Below the pieces are notes generated by a model. That model did not search any database and was not told where the DNA came from. It was given only the letters and a program-made list of their open reading frames with translations. Positions 46,132-52,923 of a stretch of 52,923 nt of DNA are shown in pieces. Position 1 is the stretch's first letter. Every line of letters begins with the position of its first letter. The stretch lies in NCBI GenBank assembly GCA_020848745.1, contig JADLHM010000155.1, positions 1-52,923 on the forward strand. Reading direction: 5' to 3'. Source of the stretch: Deltaproteobacteria bacterium (GTDB lineage Bacteria; Desulfobacterota; Binatia; UTPRO1). Both the position numbers and the translations under genes were made by a program.

Positions 46132-47438
46132 CGCCCGGCGAGCGCGGCCGCGGCACGCTCACGCTCCGCCGCCACGGCGAGCGACGGATCGATCACGGGC
46201 AGGAGATCGCCGATGAGGAAGAGCGAGCCGGCCACGACCACGACGTCGTCCGGGGCGCTCGTGGCGAGGAGCTCGCGATACGCCGCCACGGGATCGTCGA
46301 CGACGCGCACGGGGCACGGAGCCGCACCCGCGACGTCGGCGGGCGAGGCGCTCCGCGGTTGGCGCGGGCGCGTGACGACGATCTCGGACGTCACCTCGGC
46401 GAGCCCCCGCAGCATGGTCTGCCACCCTTTGTCACGCATCACGCCGAACAGTACCCGCACACGGCGCCCGGCGGCACGAACGCGCACGTCCTCCGCCAGC
46501 GCCTCGACACCCGCCGCATTGTGGGCGCCATCCAATAGCACAAGGGGTTCGCGGCACACTACCTGAAGGCGCCCGGGCCAGCGGACGTCGGCGAGCCCGG
46601 CACGAATCGCCGCGACGGACGGCGTGAGGCGCGGCACGAGCTCGAGGGCGCGGACCGCGAGCGCGGCGTTCCGCCGCTGATGGGCACCGGCGAGGCCGAG
46701 CGTCACCGGCGAGATCACCCCGCGAGCCGAACGATACGCGAGCGTTCCGTCGGCATCGGGCTCGAGCGCGAAGTCGCGGCCGAGCACCTCGAGCGGGCTC
46801 CCGACCTCCCGCGCGCGCGCCGCCACGACGTCGCCCGCAACGCCCCTCGCGCCGGACACCACCGGCACACCCGCCTTCACGATCCCCGCCTTCTCCCGCG
46901 CGATCGCCGGGAGCGTATCACCGAGCCAGGCTTCGTGATCGAACCCGACGTTCGTCACCACCGCCACCTCCGGTGTCGCCAGGTTCGTCGCGTCGAGCCG
47001 ACCGCCGAGCCCGACCTCGAGCACGACGACATCCACGGCCGCGGCCCGGAACGCCCCCCACGCGAGCAGCGTCGAAACTTCGAAGCACGTGAGGTCCATC
47101 GCCCGACCGAGGGTGCCGCGGATCTTCGCGACACCGTCGACGACGGCCGCCTCCGTGATCGGCATGCCCGCGATCAGGATGCGTTCGCGAAACGAGACGA
47201 GGTGCGGCGACGTGTAGAGCCCGACGCGCACCCCGCCCGCGGTGAGCATCGCGGCGAGCATCGCGGCGGTGGAGCCCTTCCCGTTCGTGCCGGCGACGTG
47301 GAATGTGGGGGCCGCGCCCTCGGGATGGCCGAGCACGGCGGCGGCGCGCCGGACCCGCTCGAGCTTGAGGTCGATGCCGTGGCGCGCCTCGAGGCGATAG
47401 AGCCACGCCAGCGTGGCGACGTACGCGTCGACCGCCAT
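46125..47438 (-). CDS. folC: Bifunctional folylpolyglutamate/dihydrofolate synthase
   Basis: This 437-residue Mur-ligase-type enzyme has VAGTNGKGSTAAMLAAML (P-loop, ~48-64), VLEVGLGGRLDATN, VVTNVGFDHEAWLG, REKAGIVKAGVPVVSG and LLDGAHNAAGVEAL. It adds glutamate to dihydropteroate and to reduced folates. The accD-folC order is conserved in many proteobacteria. The gene starts 6 bp after accD and overlaps lptD by 7 bp. Confidence 0.96.
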   Translation of the reverse strand: MAVDAYVATLAWLYRLEARHGIDLKLERVRRAAAVLGHPEGAAPTFHVAGTNGKGSTAAMLAAMLTAGGVRVGLYTSPHLVSFRERILIAGMPITEAAVVDGVAKIRGTLGRAMDLTCFEVSTLLAWGAFRAAAVDVVVLEVGLGGRLDATNLATPEVAVVTNVGFDHEAWLGDTLPAIAREKAGIVKAGVPVVSGARGVAGDVVAARAREVGSPLEVLGRDFALEPDADGTLAYRSARGVISPVTLGLAGAHQRRNAALAVRALELVPRLTPSVAAIRAGLADVRWPGRLQVVCREPLVLLDGAHNAAGVEALAEDVRVRAAGRRVRVLFGVMRDKGWQTMLRGLAEVTSEIVVTRPRQPRSASPADVAGAAPCPVRVVDDPVAAYRELLATSAPDDVVVVAGSLFLIGDLLPVIDPSLAVAAERERAAAALAGRC

Positions 47439-47444
47439 CGCGGG

Positions 47445-48269
47445 TCAGCGCCCGCGGCCGTCGGCGGATTCGCCTCGCGTCGGCAGGAGCGCGAGCACGC
47501 GCGCCAGCGTCCGGCGGAGATCGCGGCGTTCGACGACCGCGTCGAGCATGCCGTGCCGCAGGAGGAACTCGGCGCGCTGGAACTCCGCCGGCAACTCCTC
47601 GTTCAACGTCTGCGCGACGACCCGCGGCCCGGCGAAACCGACGAGGGCACGCGGCTCGGCGAGATTGACGTCGCCGAGAAGCGCCACCGACGCCGCGACG
47701 CCGCCGGTCGTCGGGTCCGTGCAGATCGAGACGTAGGGCACGCCGGCCTCGCGCAGACGCCCGAGCGCGCCGGTGAGCTTCGCCATCTGCATCAGCGAGT
47801 GGATGCCTTCCTGCATGCGCGCGCCGCCCGAGGCCGACACGATGACGAGCGGCAGGCGGGCCGCGCAAGCGTGCTCGATCAAGCGCGTGAGCTTCTCCCC
47901 CACGGCCGATCCCATGGTGCCCCCGAGGAAGTGGAAGTTGAAGACGGCGATCGCGACCTCCCTCCCGCCGATCCGGCCGGTGCCCGTGATCACGGCCTCG
48001 TGATGGCCGGCGCGATCCTGCATCTCGCGCAACCGTTCGGCGTAGGGAGGTTGGTCGGGAAACCCGAGGACGTCGCGCGACCCGATCCCGGCGTCGCGCT
48101 CGACGAAGGTCCCACGATCGAGGAGCAGCTGCAGACGCTGCTCGGCGGTGAGCCGCTGGTGGTGCCCGCAGCGGGGACAGACGTAGAGACGACGTTCGAG
48201 CTGCTTCCGGTAGACGAGCTCGCGGCACCCGTCGCAGCGGGTCCAGAGCTCGGCGGCGGACGTCGTCAT
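47445..48269 (-). CDS. accD: Acetyl-CoA carboxylase carboxyltransferase subunit beta
   Basis: This 274-residue AccD has the N-terminal zinc ribbon (C12, C15, C31, C34: RCDGC and CPRCG) and the crotonase-like core (IVSASGGARMQEGIHSLMQMAKLTGAL, SICTDPTTGGVAASVALLGDVNLAEP, LVGFAGPRVVAQTLNEELP). It transfers carboxyl from biotin to acetyl-CoA to form malonyl-CoA with AccA, which is not in the window. GGAGCGGCGG lies upstream. It follows trpA by 25 bp. Confidence 0.96.
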   Translation of the reverse strand: MTTSAAELWTRCDGCRELVYRKQLERRLYVCPRCGHHQRLTAEQRLQLLLDRGTFVERDAGIGSRDVLGFPDQPPYAERLREMQDRAGHHEAVITGTGRIGGREVAIAVFNFHFLGGTMGSAVGEKLTRLIEHACAARLPLVIVSASGGARMQEGIHSLMQMAKLTGALGRLREAGVPYVSICTDPTTGGVAASVALLGDVNLAEPRALVGFAGPRVVAQTLNEELPAEFQRAEFLLRHGMLDAVVERRDLRRTLARVLALLPTRGESADGRGR

Positions 48270-48294
48270 CCGCCGCTCCGTGACGGACGGGCGC

Positions 48295-49098
48295 TCACGC
48301 GCGCGCCGCGTGCACCGCGTCCGCCAGGCTCCGCAGGAGCGCGCGCGCCGCCGGCAGGAACGCGGCGCCCGGGTGCTCCTCGACGAGCCGCATGACCGCG
48401 CTCCCGACGACGACCGCGTCGCCGACACGCGCGAGCGTTGCCGCCTGCTCGGGCCCCGTGATCCCGAAGCCGATGCCGACCGGCAGGCCGACCCGAGACC
48501 GCACGTTGTCGACCATCGCCGCGACCGCCGCGGCATCGGGCGCCGCGGCACCCGTCGTGCCGGTGATCGACACGTAATAGACGAAGCCGCGCGCCCGGGC
48601 GCGCACGGCGTCGATCCGCGAACGGTCGCTCGTCGGCGCGAGGAGGAAGATCATGTCGAGGCCGGCGGCGGCGAGCGCCGGCTCGAGGTCGTCGGCCTCC
48701 TCCGGCGGGATGTCGACGCAGAGGACGCCGTCGACGCCGCTCGCCGCCGCGTCCCGGGCAAGCCGCTCGGCGCCGTAACGCAGGAACGGGTTGGCGTAGC
48801 CGAAGAGCACGATCGGCACCGGCGAGTCCCGCCGCACTTCGGCCACGAGATCGAGCACGCCCGTGAGCGTCGTGCCGACGGCGAGCGCGCGCTCCGCCGA
48901 GCGTTGCAGCGCGGGTCCGTCGGCCATCGGATCGGAGAACGGCACCCCGAGCTCGATGAGATCGACGCCGGCGTCGAGCGCCGCCCGCAGCAGCTCGCGC
49001 GTGACGTCGAGGTCCGGATCGCCCGCCATGATGAACGGGATGAACCCCGCGCGCTTCTCGGCCCGGAGCCGGGCGAAGGTCTCGGCGATCCGGCTCAT
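48295..49098 (-). CDS. trpA: Tryptophan synthase alpha chain
   Basis: This 267-residue TIM-barrel protein cleaves indole-3-glycerol phosphate to indole. The catalytic residues sit at textbook positions: E49 and D60 in [43 protein letters not shown] and [10 protein letters not shown] are also present. The start is an ATGA overlap with trpB (49095-49098). Confidence 0.97.
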   Translation of the reverse strand: MSRIAETFARLRAEKRAGFIPFIMAGDPDLDVTRELLRAALDAGVDLIELGVPFSDPMADGPALQRSAERALAVGTTLTGVLDLVAEVRRDSPVPIVLFGYANPFLRYGAERLARDAAASGVDGVLCVDIPPEEADDLEPALAAAGLDMIFLLAPTSDRSRIDAVRARARGFVYYVSITGTTGAAAPDAAAVAAMVDNVRSRVGLPVGIGFGITGPEQAATLARVGDAVVVGSAVMRLVEEHPGAAFLPAARALLRSLADAVHAARA

Positions 49099-50312
49099 GC
49101 GCGCTCCTCCCCGGGCTCGCGAAGCCGGATCCCCAGGTAGTCCGCGACCGTCTCCATGTCCTTGTCGCCGCGTCCGGAGAGGTTCACGAGGACGATCGCG
49201 CGCCGCGGCAGCGTCGGCGCGACGCGCATCGCGGCGGCCACGGCGTGCGAGCTCTCGAGCGCGGCGAGGATGCCCTCCCGCTCCGCCAGCATGCGGAGCG
49301 CCGCCACGGCGGCCTCGTCGCCGACGGTCTCGTAGCCGACGCGGCCGCTGTCCTTGAGATAGCTGTGCTCGGGGCCGACCGCCGGGTAGTCGAGCCCGGC
49401 CGAGATCGAGTGCGCGATCTGCACCTGCCCCGTCTCGCTCTGGAGCACATACGTCTTGTTGCCGTGGAGGACCCCGACATGGCCCGCCGTCAACGAGGCG
49501 GCGTGCTGGCCGGTCTCGACGCCGCGCCCCGCCGCCTCGACGCCGATCATCCGCACGTTGCGGTCGCCGAGAAACGGGTGGAAGAGGCCGATCGCGTTGC
49601 TGCCCCCGCCGACGCACGCGATCAGCACGTCGGGAAGCTTCCCGGCGACGTGCCGGATCTGCCGGCGCGCCTCGCGGCCGATCACCGACTGGAAGTCACG
49701 CACCATCATCGGGTACGGATGGGGACCCGCCACGGAGCCGATGATGTAGAAGGTGTCGCGCACGTTCGTGATCCAGTCGCGCATCGCTTCGTTGAGCGCG
49801 TCCTTGAGCGTGCGGCTCCCCGAGTCGACGGGGTGGACGGTCGCCCCGAGGAGCTTCATGCGGAAGACGTTCAGCGCCTGACGCCGAACGTCCTCGCTCC
49901 CCATGTAGACCTCGCACTTGAAGCCGAAGAGCGCCGCCGCGGTGGCCGTCGCGACGCCGTGCTGACCGGCACCGGTCTCGGCGATGATGCGCGTCTTGCC
50001 CATGCGCTTCGCGAGCAGGATCTGGCCGAGCGTGTTGTTGATCTTGTGCGCGCCGGTGTGGCAGAGATCCTCGCGCTTCAAGTAGATGCGCGCCCCGCCG
50101 AGCGCGCGTGTGAGGCGCTCCGCAAAGTAGAGCGGCGTCGGGCGTCCGGTGTAGCGCTCGTGCAGCTCACGGAGGTCGCGCCTGAAGCGCGCTTCCTTGT
50201 GGAGGCGGTTGTACGCGCGCTCGAGCTCGAGCAACGCCGGCATCAGCGTCTCGCTCACGTAGCGGCCGCCGTACGGACCGAAGTGGCCGCGCTGATCAGG
50301 CAGTCTTGGCAT
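49095..50312 (-). CDS. trpB: Tryptophan synthase beta chain
   Basis: This 405-residue PLP enzyme has [31 protein letters not shown] (Schiff-base Lys K90), [29 protein letters not shown] and '[15 protein letters not shown]'. It joins indole and serine. The ATG (50310-50312) overlaps the end of trpF by 17 bp. The order F-B-A matches many proteobacterial operons. Confidence 0.97.
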   Translation of the reverse strand: MPRLPDQRGHFGPYGGRYVSETLMPALLELERAYNRLHKEARFRRDLRELHERYTGRPTPLYFAERLTRALGGARIYLKREDLCHTGAHKINNTLGQILLAKRMGKTRIIAETGAGQHGVATATAAALFGFKCEVYMGSEDVRRQALNVFRMKLLGATVHPVDSGSRTLKDALNEAMRDWITNVRDTFYIIGSVAGPHPYPMMVRDFQSVIGREARRQIRHVAGKLPDVLIACVGGGSNAIGLFHPFLGDRNVRMIGVEAAGRGVETGQHAASLTAGHVGVLHGNKTYVLQSETGQVQIAHSISAGLDYPAVGPEHSYLKDSGRVGYETVGDEAAVAALRMLAEREGILAALESSHAVAAAMRVAPTLPRRAIVLVNLSGRGDKDMETVADYLGIRLREPGEERA

Positions 50313-50928
50313 GGGTCACGAAATCTCTCAGGAGCGCGTGGTCCTTGATGCCGGGCGCGCGCTCCACACCCGAGCAGACGTCGACGCCGAGCGGACGGAG
50401 GCGGCGCACGACGTCGGTGACGGTGTCGGGCGCGAGGCCGCCCGCGACGAAGAGCCGCCGCGCGAGGTCCCGCGCGACCGGCTCGATCGGCAGCGCCCGG
50501 CCTGTGCCGCCGTAGCGGGTCGGGTCGGCCGCGTCGACGAGCAGCCACCCCTCGGGGTACGGCGCGGCGGCCGTCTCGAGATCGGTGAGGCTCGCCACGC
50601 GGAGCGCCTTCATCGCCGGTACCGCGAAGCCCCGGCAGTAGTCCGGGCTCTCGTGGCCGTGGAACTGCAGGAGCCCGAGCTTCGCCGTCGCGAGCGCGCG
50701 CTCCACGGCCGGCCGCTCGGCGTCCACGAAGACACCGACGGCCAGCACCCGGCGCGGCAGCAACGCGACGATGGGCGCCGCGTCATCCGGGGCGATGTAC
50801 CGCGGGCTCTTCGGATAGAAATTGAAGCCGAGGAGATCGGCGCCGGACTCGATTGCGGCGACGGCGTCCTCGGGGCGCGTGATGCCGCAGACCTTCACGC
50901 AGAGGGGGCGTTCGCGCACTGCGGTCAC
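50296..50928 (-). CDS. trpF: Phosphoribosylanthranilate isomerase
   Basis: This 210-residue TIM barrel has [12 protein letters not shown] (catalytic Cys), [50 protein letters not shown] (catalytic Asp) and [35 protein letters not shown]. It isomerises PRA to CdRP. The start is a GTG in a GTGA overlap with trpC (50925-50928). Confidence 0.96.
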   Translation of the reverse strand: MTAVRERPLCVKVCGITRPEDAVAAIESGADLLGFNFYPKSPRYIAPDDAAPIVALLPRRVLAVGVFVDAERPAVERALATAKLGLLQFHGHESPDYCRGFAVPAMKALRVASLTDLETAAAPYPEGWLLVDAADPTRYGGTGRALPIEPVARDLARRLFVAGGLAPDTVTDVVRRLRPLGVDVCSGVERAPGIKDHALLRDFVTHAKTA

Positions 50929-51698
50929 GCGAGGAGCCCGCGCAGCGCCGCCCCGGGATCCGGGGCGCGCATGAACGCCTCGCCGATCAGGAACGCACGG
51001 ACGCCGACCGCCTCGAAGCGCCCGACGTCCGCGGCGGTCTTGAGCCCGCTCTCGACGACGACCGTGCGGTCGGCGGGCACGGAGCCGACGAGCTCGAGAC
51101 CGGTCTCGAGGCGGGTGACGAACGTGTCCAGGTCGCGATTGTTGATGCCGACGACGCTCGCGTCGGCGGCGAGCGCGCGCTCCAACTGCTCGGCGGTGTG
51201 AACCTCGACGAGCGCCGTCATGCTCATCTCGCGGCCGAGCGCCACGAGCTCGCGAATGATCTCCGTCCGCAGGATGGCGGCGATCAGGAGGAACGCGTCG
51301 GCGCCCGCTGCCCGCGCTTCGTACACCTGATACGGCTCGAACAGGAAATCCTTGCGAAGAAGCGGAACGTCGACGCCCTCGCGAATGGCGGCCAAGTAGT
51401 CGAGGCTCCCCTCGAAGAAGCGCTCCTCCGTCAACACGGAGATCGCGGCAGCGCCCGCGGCCGCATAGCCGGTCGCGATCGCCACCGGATCGAAATCGTC
51501 GCGGATGCGGCCGAGCGACGGCGACGCGCGCTTCACCTCCGCGACGATGCGTCGTCCCGGTGCGCGGAGCGCGGCTGCGAAGTCGCGGCGCGGGCGCGCG
51601 AAGAGCGGCGCCTCGGTGAGCGCCCGCAGAGGCCGGGCGCGCCGACGCGCCTCGAGCTCCCGCGCGGTGTGGTCGACGATGGCCTGGAGCGTGCTCAT
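50925..51698 (-). CDS. trpC: Indole-3-glycerol phosphate synthase
   Basis: This 257-residue TIM barrel has IVAEVKRASPSLGRI (catalytic Lys), ISVLTEERFFEGSLDYL, PLLRKDFLFEPYQV, ALVEVHTAEQLERAL, VGINNRDLDTF and VVVESGLKTAADV. It closes the indole ring from CdRP. The ATG overlaps the trpD stop (ATGA, 51695-51698). Confidence 0.97.
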   Translation of the reverse strand: MSTLQAIVDHTARELEARRRARPLRALTEAPLFARPRRDFAAALRAPGRRIVAEVKRASPSLGRIRDDFDPVAIATGYAAAGAAAISVLTEERFFEGSLDYLAAIREGVDVPLLRKDFLFEPYQVYEARAAGADAFLLIAAILRTEIIRELVALGREMSMTALVEVHTAEQLERALAADASVVGINNRDLDTFVTRLETGLELVGSVPADRTVVVESGLKTAADVGRFEAVGVRAFLIGEAFMRAPDPGAALRGLLA

Positions 51699-52762
51699 GC
51701 GGGTCGGGCTCCGTCCTCGTACTCGTTGCTCGTCTCGACGAGACGCGCAAGCGCCCGCGCCGCCGCGCCGCCGTCGATCGTCGCCGCCGCGACGGCCATG
51801 CCCACGCGCCAGTCCGCGGCGCGACCGGCGAGTACCAGCGTCGCCGCGGCGTTCACCAGGACGAGGTCGCGCGCACCTCCCCCGACTCCGGCGAGCACGT
51901 CGCGGAGGATCGCCGCGCTGCCGGCGGCGTCGGCGACGCGCGGCGGCGCGTCGCATCGAGCGAGCCCGAAGTCGGAGGGCGCCAGGTCATAGGTGCGGAC
52001 GCCGTCGGATCCGACCTCGCTCACCCGCGTCGGCCCGATCGTACTGATCTCGTCGAGCCCCGAGCCGTGCACGACGAGGGCGCGCGTCGTGCCGAGTCGG
52101 CGGAGCGCCTCGGCCATCGGCGCGGTCCACCGCGGCTCCGAGACACCGACGAGCTGCACCGTCGCTCCGGCGGGATTGGCGAGCGGACCGACCAAATTGA
52201 AGATCGTGCGGAGCCCGATCTCGCGACGCGGACCCGCGGCGTAGCGCATGGCCGCGTGGAAGCGAGGCGCGAAGCAGAAGCCGACGCCCGCCCGTTCGAG
52301 ACAACGGGCGACGCCGTCCGGCGGCAGGTCGATGCGAACACCGAGCGTCTCGAGCACGTCGGCGCCGCCGACGCGGCCGGACTGGGCGCGATTGCCGTGC
52401 TTCGCGACGGCGACGCCCGCGCCCGCCACGACCAACGCGACCGCCGTCGAGACGTTGAAGAGGTCGGCGCCGTCCCCCCCGGTGCCGCAGGTGTCGACGG
52501 CGAGGCCCCCCCACGGTACGCGGAGCATGTGGGCGCGCATCGCGCGCGCCGTCCCGACGAGCTCGTCGACGCTTTCCCCCTTCATACGAAGCGCCGTGAG
52601 CAGACTCCCGATCTGCGCCGGGGTCGCGGCGCCGCTCATCATCACGTCGACGACCTCCTGCATGGCCTGCTCGCCGAGATCGCGACCCGCGATCGCCGCC
52701 GCGATCGCCTCGCGCACGCGCCGTGCCGCCGCGTCCGCGGCCTCGCTGCCGGAGCCCGTCAC
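51695..52762 (-). CDS. trpD: Anthranilate phosphoribosyltransferase
   Basis: This 355-residue protein has the nucleoside-phosphorylase-like helical domain followed by VDTCGTGGDGADLFNVSTAVALV, AKHGNRAQSGRVGGADVLETLG, FAPRFHAAMRYAAGPRREIGLRTIFNLVGPLANP and VHGSGLDEIS. It transfers phosphoribose to anthranilate. The frame opens at 52840, but the first 26 codons run into the palindromic element. The GTG at 52760-52762, with GAGG upstream, gives the usual length. trpE and trpG are not in the window and may lie to the right. Confidence 0.95.
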   Translation of the reverse strand: MTGSGSEAADAAARRVREAIAAAIAGRDLGEQAMQEVVDVMMSGAATPAQIGSLLTALRMKGESVDELVGTARAMRAHMLRVPWGGLAVDTCGTGGDGADLFNVSTAVALVVAGAGVAVAKHGNRAQSGRVGGADVLETLGVRIDLPPDGVARCLERAGVGFCFAPRFHAAMRYAAGPRREIGLRTIFNLVGPLANPAGATVQLVGVSEPRWTAPMAEALRRLGTTRALVVHGSGLDEISTIGPTRVSEVGSDGVRTYDLAPSDFGLARCDAPPRVADAAGSAAILRDVLAGVGGGARDLVLVNAAATLVLAGRAADWRVGMAVAAATIDGGAAARALARLVETSNEYEDGARPA

Positions 52763-52806
52763 GCCGTCTCGCGCCTCAGAGGTTGTGAAGAAATCTCCGG
52801 ACCGAG

Positions 52807-52910
52807 CCGGGCGAAGAGCGCCGAGCAGCGCAAGGAGCAACCCGCAGGAATACCTGGAAGGTATTCCGAGGACGTGCGACGCCGCGATGCGACGGCGCTC
52901 TGAAGCCCGG
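52807..52910. repeat. Palindromic element upstream of trpD
   Basis: Three nested arm pairs share one centre: ggaatacct/aggtattcc (52847-52855 and 52859-52867, 3-nt loop), agagcgccg and its complement (52815-52823 and 52893-52901), and ccgggc/gcccgg (52807-52812 and 52905-52910). The stretches between pair only partly, the right arm being slightly longer. There is no convincing coding sequence. It may be a REP/MITE-like dispersed palindrome or a leader structure of the trp mRNA. No run of Trp codons, as in a classical attenuator peptide, is seen. Confidence 0.65.
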
Positions 52911-52923
52911 CGACGGGAGGGGA

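Noticed and set aside
52763-52840. N-terminal extension of TrpD
   Set aside because: The extra 26 residues come from the palindromic element and its flank and have no counterpart in TrpD.

Overview
The window is about 53 kb of very GC-rich DNA from a Gram-negative (diderm) bacterium. An LptD outer-membrane LPS translocon, an O-antigen-type ABC exporter and a complete set of type II secretion (T2SS) core genes all require an outer membrane. The style (high GC, many GTG starts, dense one-way operons, GT-C type sugar-transferase membrane proteins) fits a deltaproteobacterial-grade or Binatota-like environmental lineage. That placement is inference, because no rRNA gene or strict marker is present. 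Apart from one enoyl-CoA hydratase-type gene and a partial PIN-domain gene at the left edge, every gene lies on the minus strand, so the biological reading order runs from the right end to the left. No stretch longer than 300 bp lacks a gene, and I saw no tRNA, rRNA, CRISPR, IS transposase or phage gene.

Reading right to left: (1) trpD-trpC-trpF-trpB-trpA-accD-folC (52.8-46.1 kb) is a tryptophan/malonyl-CoA/folate housekeeping operon, preceded at the right edge by a palindromic element. (2) It runs directly into lptD and a nucleotide-sugar block: an rfbA-like gene, an rfbC-like cupin, rfbB, gmd and rmd (46.1-39.5 kb). This block should make dTDP-4-keto-6-deoxyglucose and GDP-D-rhamnose. (3) Next is a T2SS locus: gspE; then three inserted glycan/lipid genes (a polyprenyl-phosphate hexose synthase-like GT2, an AlkP-superfamily phosphohydrolase and a GT4 glycosyltransferase); then gspF-G-H-I-J-K-L-M-C-D (39.4-24.5 kb). 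(4) It is followed without a break by a TMTC-like GT-C/TPR protein, Wzm/Wzt, a divergent LpxL-like acyltransferase and a small probable lipoprotein (24.5-19.4 kb). From 52.76 to 19.37 kb no gap between genes exceeds 66 bp and many junctions are 4-nt ATGA or GTGA overlaps.

(5) A free-standing secreted-protein gene (19.1-18.0 kb) has its own sigma70-like promoter, a leader of roughly 225 nt and a textbook intrinsic terminator. (6) A second exopolysaccharide/O-antigen cluster follows (17.9-3.06 kb): a BNR-repeat lipoprotein, a YfhO-family membrane protein, a GT39-like membrane glycosyltransferase, a double methyltransferase, four GT2 glycosyltransferases, a Tat-exported protein of unknown function and a polyprenyl-phosphate sugar-1-phosphate transferase. 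A 179-bp palindromic element is embedded in it. (7) The left end carries an enoyl-CoA hydratase/isomerase, a divergently transcribed aldehyde dehydrogenase, and remnants of toxin-antitoxin modules (a Phd-type antitoxin, a truncated VapC start and a PIN-domain tail).

Taken together the window is a cell-envelope locus: sugar activation, lipid-linked glycan assembly, ABC export, LPS insertion and protein secretion are co-oriented and probably largely co-transcribed. The most interesting hypothesis is a link between the T2SS and a polyprenyl-phosphate-sugar glycosylation route (DPM1-like synthase after gspE, TMTC-like GT-C protein after gspD). Functional statements rest on reading motifs by eye; no database search was possible.
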